Positions 39,300-50,045 of a DNA stretch of 64,000 bases are shown here, one piece after another (the stretch's first letter is position 1; each line of letters begins with the position of its first letter). This stretch comes from Eurosta solidaginis (taxonomy: Eukaryota; Arthropoda; Insecta; Diptera; Tephritidae). A model generated the notes under the pieces. The model worked only from the letters and a program-made list of their open reading frames with translations. It did no database searches and had not been told where the DNA came from. The stretch is from positions 124,001-188,000 of the forward strand of contig NW_027137018.1 in the NCBI RefSeq assembly GCF_040869045.1, in the 5' to 3' direction. The position numbers were made by a program, and so were the translations under genes.

Positions 39300-40106
39300 A
39301 GTAGCACTGACTCTGCCGTTTTCGCCTTTTAGAATATCTGTCCGAGGTTTAGCTATGCGGGCAAAATCTTTAATGAAACATCTGTAGTAGCTGGCTAATC
39401 CTAGAAACGATCTGAGACTATACAAATTTTCTGGAGCCGGGAAATTTAGCATTGCATTAACCTTGTCGGGACATGTTTTTATGCCCTTCCTTGACACGAC
39501 AAACCCGAGGTACTCAATTTCAGTCTTGAAAAAATGCGATTTTTCCACCGAAACCTTCATGTTTGCATCACATAAACTTTTTAAAACCCAGTCTATATCT
39601 TGAACGTGTTGCTCTTTTGTAGGTGAGAATATTATTACGTCATCAACGTAAACGTAACAGCTTCTACCTATTTGCTCCCTAAGTACATCATCGATAGCCC
39701 TTTGGAATATACTTGGCGCGTTCTTTAAACCAAATGGTAGTCTACAAAATTCATATTTGCCATTGTTCACAGAAAATGCGGTTTTCTCCCTATCTCGCTC
39801 TGCGAGCTCAATTTGATGAAATCATGATTTCAGATCAAGGGTAGAAAAGTACTGGGACTGGCCCATGCTTGAAAGAATGGACATAACGTTTGGTATGGGG
39901 TACTTATCGTCGATAGTAATTTCGTTTAACTTTCGAAAATCTACTACCAGACGTTTCTTTTTATTGCCTAGCTCATCGAGTCCTTTTTTATCCACTACCC
40001 ATATTGGGTTGTTGTAAGGAGACCTAGATGGTCTAATAATACCGTCTTTCAGGAGTTCCTTTACCTCCTTATTGACAAAATCTATTACGCCCATTGGGTA
40101 TGGATA
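39300..40106 (-). pseudogene. Reverse transcriptase segment of broken pol, with a nonsense codon
   Basis: The segment begins at YPYPMGVIDF and includes DGIIRPSRSPYNNPIWVVDKK, VVDFRKLNE and STLDLKS. A TGA at 39822-39824 falls where RTs of this group have a glycine. After it, in the same frame, come CRLPFGLKNAPSIFQ, the catalytic YVDD (39639-39650), IEYLGFVVS and RSFLGLASYYR of the thumb and connection. The stop looks like a single-base substitution. RT copies the genomic RNA into DNA. Confidence 0.93.
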
Positions 40107-40653
40107 ATTTGGAATAAATGGGTTCCTCATGTTTTGTTCTAATTGTGGCAACTACATTCGTATTGTATGGTAGAGCCGTATTTGGATCGGCAAAAGCCTT
40201 TTTTCTTTTATCGATCATATTTAAAAAATCTTTTTTTATAGCAAGGGGTACATTATCTTGTTGAATTTTGATGATATTTATGCTTTCGTATTTAATAAAT
40301 AATAGCTTCTCGGTCCCATAATCATGAATAATTTCGCCTTTTTTAAGGTCTACTATAGCGTTAACCTGCTTAAGCAGGTCAAGCCCAACTATCGCATCAA
40401 AGCTTAGCAAATTAGGTAAAATAATGAAGTCGGAGTTCACACCAAATAGGTTTATAGTGCATTTTCTATTTACTTTCGTCTCTCCATGTATTGATCTGGC
40501 TAAAATTGGTTTATTTAGGGGTACGATCCCTTTTAGCACGGCAAACGGTTTAATATAACTTTTTGAAGCGCCAGTATCAATTAACATCTTTATAACCCTT
40601 CCCTCAGATCCTATTGATCTTCTAATCCAAGGGAGTAGGGTACTATCCCTAAA
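40107..40653 (-). pseudogene. Aspartic protease segment of pol
   Basis: Entered from gag by the -1 shift, the frame passes through RRSIGSEGRVIK to LIDTGASKSYI, the active-site motif with catalytic Asp in DTG. About 60 residues later FDAIVGLDLL matches the second conserved motif of retroviral-type proteases. The domain looks complete; after EEPIYSK the frame is lost near 40104-40110. It would cleave the Gag and Gag-Pol precursors. As the first pol domain it could still be produced as a truncated frameshift product. Confidence 0.9.
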
Positions 40654-41936
40654 AAATTAATATGTTCTTCAATATTTTCGACTTCATTATCCACTATGCT
40701 ATCGTATAAATTTTCGTCAGCTGTTTCCTGCGAGATGTGATTAACTCTCTGAATTTTCGGCCCGGTATTTCTATCGGACTCAAGGCGTCGTTTAAACTGT
40801 TGCCCTTGATTACTGGTATTAATGGGGAGATGTCTTTGCTTAGAGCTTTGGAAGTTATTGGTCCTATTTTCTTGTAAAAAATCATTGGACGGATTTTGAG
40901 GTACGTAGTTCGTTGAACGACGTAACCGGGATAGTGATGGATCTATATCCATCGGCTCAGATCTTTCTTGCCTACCATTATAAGAAAAATTCCGTTTTTG
41001 TTGCCTATTGGGATTGGTTTGAAAATGTGGGTTTTTGTGGCCACTTAAATTATCCAATTGATTGTTGCTGCTTTCGCTTAGTTCCTTGTCTATAGTTTGA
41101 CTTTTGCTATTTTCATCGAAACGGTTTGAAAAGTTTGTCGCAAATACGTAACGCGCATGGTTTGCCTCTACCTCCTGTGCAAGTGCCAAAGCAGATGGTA
41201 AATCCGCCGGCCGAGCAGAAAACAAAATATCGCAAAGGGGTTTCTTTAGACCCGAAATAAAAACGCGTAGAGCATCCATTCTGTACTTCTCATTAATAGA
41301 AGTCGCTATCTGACTTTCGTAAGTCATTATAGTCTTATTGGTAAGAAGGGTGAGTTTTCTCTCGACTTCATCATAAAACTTCAATACCGTCAGATTTCCT
41401 TGTCGCAAAGTACTCATCTCCTGCTCGATCAAATATATCGGTCTCTTATCGGCATAAGTAAAATCTAACCTCGCTATTATGGCTTTAAAATTCAACACGG
41501 TATTGAATGAAGCCAAAACACCATCAGCGGCGCCTCTAATCTTATTTCTGATGATTGCGACCGCCTGGTAATGTTTTGCGCTTCCATCGTACCTTTCGTA
41601 CAGTTTGTAGGCCGTGTGCGCCGCTTGCCTCCATGATACATATTTTTCTTGTTTACCGTCAAACTCAGGCAAGGATTTGACGAGGTCGAGGGTCTCATCG
41701 CATTGCACATTGCCTACAATCTGCACTTCCTCAAAAGATTCTACATTGGCAGTCAATGTAGTTGTAAATTTCTTGGTAACTTCGTCTAACTTTTTGTCGA
41801 AATCCGCTTTCTGTGTAGACAATGCAGCCGATATCGCTGCGGCTACAATAGCTTGAAGTTCTTCGGAATTCATTTCTGGATTTTTGTCTTTTAAAACTAA
41901 TGAATTGAAAAGGGTAACTAAGTCAGAATCGCTCAT
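40611..41936 (-). CDS. gag: Gag protein of the gypsy-like element, intact, 441 residues
   Basis: The frame runs from ATG at 41936 to a TAG at 40611, about 510 bp inside the primer site, and is the first long frame of the element. Residues 80-260 (ETLDLVKSLPEFDG, SWRQAAHTAY, VFISGLKKPL, ALALAQEVEANH) form the helical capsid-like part. Residues 300-345 are basic and carry EPMDIDPSLSRLRR, typical of gypsy-group Gags. There is no CCHC zinc knuckle; the basic tail presumably binds RNA instead. The C-terminus ends near INFLGIVPY, where the -1 slip site lies. Gag forms the virus-like particle in the cytoplasm. The frame is undamaged although pol is broken, so Gag could in principle still be made. 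Confidence 0.93.
   Translation of the reverse strand: MSDSDLVTLFNSLVLKDKNPEMNSEELQAIVAAAISAALSTQKADFDKKLDEVTKKFTTTLTANVESFEEVQIVGNVQCDETLDLVKSLPEFDGKQEKYVSWRQAAHTAYKLYERYDGSAKHYQAVAIIRNKIRGAADGVLASFNTVLNFKAIIARLDFTYADKRPIYLIEQEMSTLRQGNLTVLKFYDEVERKLTLLTNKTIMTYESQIATSINEKYRMDALRVFISGLKKPLCDILFSARPADLPSALALAQEVEANHARYVFATNFSNRFDENSKSQTIDKELSESSNNQLDNLSGHKNPHFQTNPNRQQKRNFSYNGRQERSEPMDIDPSLSRLRRSTNYVPQNPSNDFLQENRTNNFQSSKQRHLPINTSNQGQQFKRRLESDRNTGPKIQRVNHISQETADENLYDSIVDNEVENIEEHINFLGIVPYSLGLEDQ
40650..40656 (-). promoter_or_regulatory. Programmed -1 frameshift site U UUU UUA between gag and pol
   Basis: On the element strand the heptamer TTTTTTA is in gag phase as T TTT TTA, the classic X XXY YYZ form also used by HIV-1. 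It lies 13 codons before the gag stop. The -1 frame is open from here through the gag stop into the protease. Only a weak GGG/CCC pairing is visible directly after it, so a downstream stimulator is unproven. Confidence 0.8.
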
Positions 41937-42445
41937 TAACTTGAGGTACTATTCGCTATTTAGATTAAATGGGCAGAATACCGAAAGGCTAATTTAATGG
42001 CAGAAATAGACCATAAATTCCCTGGATATTCCTTTTAAATTTTATACTAATATTTTTCCCTAAATATTTTTATTACATAAATTTTTCTGAAGTTGATTAA
42101 AGAAGTAGGTAACATTAATGGAAGGTACCATACGCAGTTTATAAAAAATGGTGAACTACAATAGGCTAATTAAATGGCAGATTGAGCCCACAAATTACCA
42201 CAATATTTTTTTATTTTATTAAATATTTATTTAATAATAATTTACCGAAATACACTGAGCAAATCACTTACATGGATTTTTCTAAAACCGTTTCTTTATT
42301 TGTCTCCGTTGTCTTTCCTTTGTGAATGTCATCCAAGGTCGATGCGATATGGGTTATTTTCCTTCAATTTTCTGTTATTTTGTAGGTACTGTTTTTCCTC
42401 ATCAGCAATAACATTCCAGAATATTAATTAATTACGATCTTCCCG
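41937..42445 (-). other. Untranslated leader of the LTR element
   Basis: About 510 bp between the primer site and the gag ATG, AT-rich, without a long frame. It contains an imperfect direct repeat of 33 bp, 41987-42019 and 42164-42196, identical at 27 positions and starting GGCTAATT. In gypsy this region carries Su(Hw) insulator sites; I see no array of TGCATA motifs here. Packaging signals would be expected in this stretch but are not recognisable by eye. Confidence 0.75.
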
Positions 42446-42464
42446 GCCCCACGTTTGGGCGCCA
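42446..42464 (-). other. Primer-binding site, lysine-tRNA type
   Basis: On the element strand TGGCGCCCAAACGTGGGGC follows the 5' LTR, sharing its first T with the LTR end. Except for one extra A it is complementary to the 3' end of insect lysine tRNA as I remember it (GCCCCACGTTGGGCGCCA). This is the primer class used by gypsy, unlike the serine type of 17.6 and 297. Confidence 0.85.
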
Positions 42465-42886
42465 ATTAAACAATTTTGGTTTCTTTATAAATGTTAACAT
42501 TTACTTCAATATCAATTATATTAATTTTACAATGTAATGTCGCGCAAAACGTCTTGTTGGTCCAATTGCCACAAAGTAAAGTGAACAACATCATTCTCGT
42601 AAGAATATGTGAAGCTACCGCTGCTTACTCATCGCTACCATCCATTTACCTTCCCACCAACAATGAATCCAATAAGAATGCTCTCTTATACGTTATTCCA
42701 ATTAGAACCACTGCAGTAGGGCCAGCGTTCACACCATCTCCGCTGCCAGCAACACAGATCGCTCTCCCAGCATTCATCGTACTCTTGCATTGCAAGTGTT
42801 TGCGAACCCGTTAAGTATTTTACTTATTATGATAGCGAAAATATATCTATTACGTGGGTGGGCATCAATAGTTTCTCGTCTTAACT
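42464..42886 (-). repeat. 5' LTR (right copy), 423 bp
   Basis: Partner of 36493-36915, the same length, with three differences. As the upstream LTR in element orientation it should hold the promoter. No clear core promoter element is recognisable by eye. The outer edge reads AGTTAAGACG on the element strand and abuts the TATA duplication at 42887-42890. The antisense 107-codon frame recurs at 42491-42814. Confidence 0.95.
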
Positions 42887-42890
42887 TATA
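42887..42890. repeat. Right target-site duplication TATA
   Basis: Second copy of the 4-bp duplication, continuing as TATACAACGAG into the satellite monomer that was cut by the insertion. Confidence 0.93.
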
Positions 42891-44159
42891 CAACGAGAAA
42901 CAACGTTTGACAACCTTTAAACAGTTTTAATAACTATCTCAAAAATTATCGCTCTGATGCAAACAACTGATGAGTTATCTACTTAAATTTGATGAACAAA
43001 ACGACTTACGTATTTTAAACATGCTAACCTTTAGCCCGGCAAGCAAATTAAAAAAAAAACGCAATATGTAGGCTACACGAGAACGGAGACGTCGAGTAAC
43101 CAAAACAAATGCGTTAATCAAATTCGTACACGTTATTTATCAATTTAACTCTAGAATTAAAGGATATACAACGAGAAACAACGTTTGACAACCTTTAAAC
43201 AGTTTTAATAACTATCTCAAAAATTGTCGCTCTGATGCAAACAACTGATGAGTTATCTACTTAAATTTGATGAACAAAACGACTTACGTATTTTAAACAT
43301 GCTAACCTTTAGCCCGGTAAGCAAATTAAAAAAAAAACGCAATATGTAGGCTACACGAGAACGGAGACGTCGAGTAACCAAAACGAATGCGTTAAACAAA
43401 TTCGTACACGTTATTTATCAATTTAACTCTAGAATTAAAGGATATACAACGAGAAACAACGTTTGACAACCTTTAAACAGTTTTAATAACTATCTCAAAA
43501 ATTGTCGCTCTGATGCAAACAACTGATGAGTTATCTACTTAAATTTGATGAACAAAACGACTTACGTATTTTAAACATGCTAACCTTTAGCCCGGTAAGC
43601 AAATTAAAAAAAAAAAACGCAATATGTAGGCTACACGAGAACGGAGACGTCGAGTAACCAAAACAAATGCGTTAAACAAATTCGTACACGTTATTTATCA
43701 ATTTAACTCTAGAATTAAAGGATATACAACGAGAAACAACGTTTGACAACCTTTAAACAGTTTTAATAACTATCTCAAAAATTGTCGCTCTGATGCAAAC
43801 AACTGATGAGTTATCTACTTAAATTTGTTGAACAAAACGACTTACGTATTTTAAACATGCTAACCTTTAGCCCGGTAAGCAAATTAAAAAAAAACGCAAT
43901 ATGTAGGCTACACGAGAACGGAGACGTCGAGTAACCAAAACAAATGCGTTAAACAAATTCGTACACGTTATTTATCAATTTAACTCTAGAATTAAATGAT
44001 ATACAACGAGAAACAACGTTTGACAACCTTTAAACAGTTTTAATAACTATCTCAAAAATTGTCGCTCTGATGCAAACAACTGATGAGTTATCTACTTAAA
44101 TTTGTTGAACAAAACGACTTACGTATTTTAAACATGCTAACCTTTAGCCCGGTAAGCAA

Positions 44160-44175
44160 ATTAAAAAAAAACGTT
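44160..44175 (+). repeat. Internally deleted monomer, occurrence 1
   Basis: The A-run is joined directly to ACGTTTGAC at 44171, skipping the stretch of about 115 bp from CGCAATATG to GAGAAAC. Both edges contain AACG or ACG, so deletion between short identical sequences is likely. The same junction recurs at 47383 and 50041. Confidence 0.9.
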
Positions 44176-47100
44176 TGACAACCTTTAAACAGTTTTAATA
44201 ACTATCTCAAAAATTGTCGCTCTGATGCAAACAACTGATGAGTTATCTATTTAAATTTGTTGAACAAAACGACTTACGTATTTTAAGCATGCTAACCTTT
44301 AGCCCGGTAAGCAAATTAAAAAAAAAAACGCAATATGTAGGCTACACGAGAACGGAGACGTCGAGTAACCAAAACAAATACGTTAAACAAATTCGTACAC
44401 GTTATTTATCAATTTAACTCTAGAATTAAAGGATATACAACGAGAAACAACGTTTGACAACCTTTAAACAGTTTTAATAACTATCTCAAAAATTGTCGCT
44501 CTGATGCAAACAACTGATGAGTTATCTACTTAAATTTGTTGAACAAAACGACTTACGTATTTTAAACATGCTAACCTTTAGCCCGGTAAGCAAATTAAAA
44601 AAAAAACGCAATATGTAGGCTACACGAGAACGGAGACGTCGAGTAACCAAAACAAATGCGTTAAACAAATTCGTACACGTTATTTATCAATTTAACTCTA
44701 GAATTAAAGGATATACAACGAGAAACAACGTTTGACAACCTTTAAACAGTTTTAATAACTATCTCAAATATTGTCGCTCTGATGCAAACAACTGATGAGT
44801 TATCTACTTAAATTTGTTGAACAAAACGACTTACGTATTTTAAGCATGCTAACCTTTAGCCCGGTAAGCAAATAAAAAAAAAACGCAATATGTAGGCTCC
44901 ACGAGAACGGAGACGTCGAGTAACCAAAACAAATACGTTAAACAAATTCGTACACGTTATTTATCAATTTAACTCTAGAATTAAAGGATATACAACGAGA
45001 AACAACGTTTGACAACCTTTAAACAGTTTTAATAACTATCTCAAAAATTGTCGCTCTGATGCAAACAACTGATGAGTTATCTACTTAAATTTGTTGAACA
45101 AAACGACTTACGTATTTTAAACATGCTAACCTTTAGCCCGGTAAGCAAATTAAAAAAAAAACGCAATATGTAGGCTACACGAGAACGGAGACGTCGAGTA
45201 ACCAAAACAAATGCGTTAAACAAATTCGTACACGTTATTTATCTATTTAACTCTAGAATTAAAGGATATACAACGAGAAACAACGTTTGACAACCTTTAA
45301 ACAGTTTTAATAACTATCTCAAAAATTGTCGCTCTGATGCAAACAACTGATGAGTTATCTACTTAACTTTGTTGAACAAAACGACTTACGTATTTTAAGC
45401 ATGCTAACCTTTAGCCCGGTAAGCAAATTTAAAAAAAAACGCAATATGTAGGCTACACGAGAACGGAGACGTCGAGTAACCAAAACAAATGCGTTAAACA
45501 AATTCGTACACGTTATTTATCAATTTAACTCTAGAATTAAAGGATATACAACGAGAAACAACGTTTGACAACCTTTAAACAGTTTTAATAACTATCTCAA
45601 AAATTGTCGCTCTGATGCAAACAACTGATGAGTTATCTACTTAAATTTGTTGAACAAAACGACTTACGTATTTTAAGCATGCTAACCTTTAGCCCGGTAA
45701 GCAAATTAAAAAAAAAACGCAATATGTAGGCTACACGAGAACGGAGACGTCGAGTAACCAAAACAAATACGTTAAACAAATTCGTACACGTTATTTATCA
45801 ATTTAACTCTAGAATTAAAGGATATACAACGAGAAACAACGTTTGACAACCTTTAAACAGTTTTAATAACTATCTCAAAAATTGTCGCTCTGATGCAAAC
45901 AACTGATGAGTTATCTACTTAAATTTGTTGAACAAAACGACTTACGTATTTTAAACATGCTAACCTTTAGCCCGGTAAGCAAATTAAAAAAAAAACGCAA
46001 TATGTAGGCTACACGAGAACGGAGACGTCAAGTAACCAAAACAAATGCGTTAAACAAATTCGTACACGTTATTTATCTATTTAACTCTAGAATTAAAGGA
46101 TATACAACGAGAAACAACGTTTGACAACCTTTAAACAGTTTTAATAACTATCTCAAAAATTATCGCTCTGATGCAAACAACTGATGAGTTATCTACTTAA
46201 ATTTGATGAACAAAACGACTTACGTATTTTAAACATGCTAACCTTTAGCCCGGCAAGCAAATTAAAAAAAAACGCAATATGTAGGCTACACGAGAACGGA
46301 GACGTCGAGTAACCAAAACAAATGCGTTAATCAAATTCGTACACGTTATTTATCAATTTAACTCTAGAATTAAAGGATATACAACGAGAAACAACGTTTG
46401 ACAACCTTTAAACAGTTTTAATAACTATCTCAAAAATTGTCGCTCTGATGCAAACAACTGATGAGTTATCTACTTAAATTTGATGAACAAAACGACTTAC
46501 GTATTTTAAACATGCTAACTTTTAGCCCGGTAAGCAAATTAAAAAAGAAACGCAATATGTAGGCTACACGAGAACGGAGACGTCGAGTAACCAAAACGAA
46601 TGCGTTAAACAAATTCGTACACGTTATTTATCAATTTAACTCTAGAATTAAAGGATATACAACGAGAAACAACGTTTGACAACCTTTAAACAGTTTTAAT
46701 AACTATCTCAAAAATTGTCGCTCTGATGCAAACAACTGATGAGTTATCTACTTAAATTTGATGAACAAAACGACTTACGTATTTTAAACATGCTAACCTT
46801 TAGCCCGGTAAGCAAATAAAAAAAAAAAACGCAATATGTAGGCTACACGAGAACGGAGACGTCGAGTAACCAAAACAAATGCGTTAAACAAATTCGTACA
46901 CGTTATTTATCAATTTAACTCTAGAATTAAAGGATATACAACGAGAAACAACGTTTGACAACCTTTAAACAGTTTTAATAACTATCTCAAAAATTGTCGC
47001 TCTGATGCAAACAACTGATGAGTTATCTACTTAAATTTGTTGAACAAAACGACTTACGTATTTTAAACATGCTAACCTTTAGCCCGGTAAGCAAATTTAA

Positions 47101-47371
47101 AAAAAACGCAATATGTAGGCTACACGAGAACGGAGACGTCGAGTAACCAAAACAAATGCGTTAAACAAATTCGTACACGTTATTTATCAATTTAACTCTA
47201 GAATTAAATGATATACAACGAGAAACAACGTTTGACAACCTTTAAACAGTTTTAATAACTATCTCAAAAATTGTCGCTCTGATGCAAACAACTGATGAGT
47301 TATCTACTTAAATTTGTTGAACAAAACGACTTACGTATTTTAAACATGCTAACCTTTAGCCCGGTAAGCAA

Positions 47372-47387
47372 ATTAAAAAAAAACGTT
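47372..47387 (+). repeat. Internally deleted monomer, occurrence 2
   Basis: Identical junction, with ACGTTTGAC at 47383, 3,212 bp after the first occurrence. It is followed by one extra CTACTCAAATTTG monomer that is absent after occurrence 1. Confidence 0.9.
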
Positions 47388-50029
47388 TGACAACCTTTAA
47401 ACAGTTTTAATAACTATCTCAAAAATTGTCGCTCTGATGCAAACAACTGATGAGTTATCTACTCAAATTTGTTGAACAAAACGACTTACGTATTTTAAAC
47501 ATGCTAACCTTTAGCCCGGTAAGCAAATTAAAAAAAAAAACGCAATATGTAGGCTACACGAGAACGGAGACGTCGAGTAACCACAACAAATGCGTTAAAC
47601 AAATTCGTACACGTTATTTATCTATTTAACTCCAGAATTAAAGGATATACAACGAGAAACAACGTTTGACAACCTTTAAACAGTTTTAATAACTATCTCA
47701 AAAATTGTCGCTCTGATGCAAACAACTGATGAGTTATCTATTTAAATTTGTTGAACAAAACGACTTACGTATTTTAAGCATGCTAACCTTTAGCCCGGTA
47801 AGCAAATTAAAAAAAAAAACGCAATATGTAGGCTACACGAGAACGGAGACGTCGAGTAACCAAAACAAATACGTTAAACAAATTCGTACACGTTATTTAT
47901 CAATTTAACTCTAGAATTAAAGGATATACAACGAGAAACAACGTTTGACAACCTTTAAACAGTTTTAATAACTATCTCAAAAATTGTCGCTCTGATGCAA
48001 ACAACTGATGAGTTATCTACTTAAATTTGTTGAACAAAACGACTTACGTATTTTAAACATGCTAACCTTTAGCCCGGTAAGCAAATTAAAAAAAAAACGC
48101 AATATGTAGGCTACACGAGAACGGAGACGTCGAGTAACCAAAACAAATGCGTTAAACAAATTCGTACACGTTATTTATCAATTTAACTCTAGAATTAAAG
48201 GATATACAACGAGAAACAACGTTTGACAACCTTTAAACAGTTTTAATAACTATCTCAAATATTGTCGCTCTGATGCAAACAACTGATGAGTTATCTACTT
48301 AAATTTGTTGAACAAAACGACTTACGTATTTTAAGCATGCTAACCTTTAGCCCGGTAAGCAAATAAAAAAAAAAACGCAATATGTAGGCTACACGAGAAC
48401 GGAGACGTCGAGTAACCAAAACAAATACGTTAAACAAATTCGTACACGTTATTTATCAATTTAACTCTAGAATTAAAGGATATACAACGAGAAACAACGT
48501 TTGACAACCTTTAAACAGTTTTAATAACTATCTCAAAAATTGTCGCTCTGATGCAAACAACTGATGAGTTATCTACTTAAATTTGTTGAACAAAACGACT
48601 TACGTATTTTAAACATGCTAACCTTTAGCCCGGTAAGCAAATTAAAAAAAAAACGCAATATGTAGGCTACACGAGAACGGAGACGTCTAGTAACCAAAAC
48701 AAATGCGTTAAACAAATTCGTACACGTTATTTATCTATTTAACTCTAGAATTAAAGGATATACAACGAGAAACAACGTTTGACAACCTTTAAACAGTTTT
48801 AATAACTATCTCAAAAATTATCGCTCTGATGCAAACAACTGATGAGTTATCTACTTAAATTTGATGAACAAAACGACTTACGTATTTTAAACATGCTAAC
48901 CTTTAGCCCGGCAAGCAAATTAAAAAAAAAACGCAATATGTAGGCTACACGAGAACGGAGACGTCGAGTAACCAAAACAAATGCGTTAAACAAATTCGTA
49001 CACGTTATTTATCAATTTAACTCTAGAATTAAAGGATATACAACGAGAAACAACGTTTGACAACCTTTAAACAGTTTTAATAACTATCTCAAAAATTGTC
49101 GCTCTGATGCAAACAACTGATGAGTTATCTACTTAAATTTGATGAACAAAACGACTTACGTATTTTAAACATGCTAACCTTTAGCCCGGTAAGCAAATTA
49201 AAAAAAAAACGCAATATGTAGGCTACACGAGAACGGAGACGTCGAGTAACCAAAACGAATGCGGTAAACAAATTCGTACACGTTATTTATCAATTTAACT
49301 CTAGAATTAAAGGATATACAACGAGAAACAACGTTTGACAACCTTTAAACAGTTTTAATAACTATCTCAAAAATTGTCGCTCTGATGCAAACAACTGATG
49401 AGTTATCTACTTAAATTTGATAAAGAAAACGACTTACGTTTCTTAAACATGCTAACCTTTAGCCCGGTAAGCAAATTAAAAAAAAAACGCAATATGTAGG
49501 CTACACGATAACGGAGACGTCGAGTAACCAAAACAAATGCGTTAAACAAATTCGTACACGTTATTTATCAATTTAACTCTAGAATTAAAGGATATACAAC
49601 GAGAAACAACGTTTGACAACCTTTAAACAGTTTTAATAACTATCTCAAAAGTTGTCGCTCTGATGCAAACAACTGATGAGTTATCTACTTAAATTTGTTG
49701 AACAAAACGACTTACGTATTTTAAACATGCTAACCTTTAGCCCGGTAAGCAAATTAAAAAAAAACGCAATATGTAGGCTACACGAGAACGGAGACGTCGA
49801 GTAACCAAAACAAATGCGTTAAACAAATTCGTACACGTTATTTATCAATTTAACTCTAGAATTAAATGATATACAACGAGAAACAACGTTTGACAACCTT
49901 TAAACAGTTTTAATAACTATCTCAAAAATTGTCGCTCTGATGCAAACAACTGATGAGTTATCTACTTAAATTTGTTGAACAAAACGACTTACGTATTTTA
50001 AACATGCTAACCTTTAGCCCGGTAAGCAA

Positions 50030-50045
50030 ATTAAAAAAAAACGTT
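50030..50045 (+). repeat. Internally deleted monomer, occurrence 3
   Basis: Identical junction, with ACGTTTGAC at 50041, 2,658 bp after occurrence 2. The following units resemble those after occurrence 2, including the CTATTTAAATTTG variant near 50396. Confidence 0.9.

Larger units (their letters stand above)
37558..40656 (-). pseudogene. pol: Broken pol of the gypsy-like element (protease, RT, RNase H, integrase)
   Basis: The pol frame is entered by a -1 shift near the end of gag and runs to a TAG at 37558-37560. Encoded in order are an aspartic protease (DTGAS), a reverse transcriptase (YVDD), RNase H and integrase (HHCC, DDE). Three lesions break it: a frame change between protease and RT near 40104-40110, an in-frame TGA at 39822-39824 in the RT fingers/palm after the conserved TLDLKS, and a frame change near 38968-38971 inside RNase H, after TDHQ. 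Apart from these the domains look full length and well conserved, so decay is recent. No full Pol polyprotein can be made from this copy. Confidence 0.95.
36493..42886 (-). mobile_element. Ty3/gypsy (errantivirus-like) LTR retrotransposon, full length, pol broken, no env
   Basis: A complete insertion of 6,394 bp on the minus strand. In element order it has a 5' LTR (42464-42886), a lysine-tRNA-type primer site, a leader, an intact gag, a -1 slip site, pol (protease, reverse transcriptase, RNase H, integrase), a non-coding tail, a polypurine tract and a 3' LTR (36493-36915). Read on its own strand the LTR begins AGTTA and ends TAATT. A TATA duplication flanks it. Gag lacks a zinc knuckle, the polymerase has YVDD, and the integrase has HHCC and DDE residues, all as in the gypsy/Invader-like branch; that family placement is from memory of those motifs. 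With three LTR differences in 423 bp it is recent, but two frame changes and one stop in pol make it non-autonomous. Confidence 0.95.

Noticed and set aside
40913..41095. Short frames overlapping gag in other frames (40694-40885, 40913-41095, 41492-41710, 41614-41856).
   Set aside because: They lie within the intact gag in other frames, have no recognisable domain, and are shadows of it.
41937..42445. A gypsy-type Su(Hw) insulator in the leader.
   Set aside because: No clustered TGCATA-type motifs are visible. Only one imperfect 33-bp direct repeat is present.
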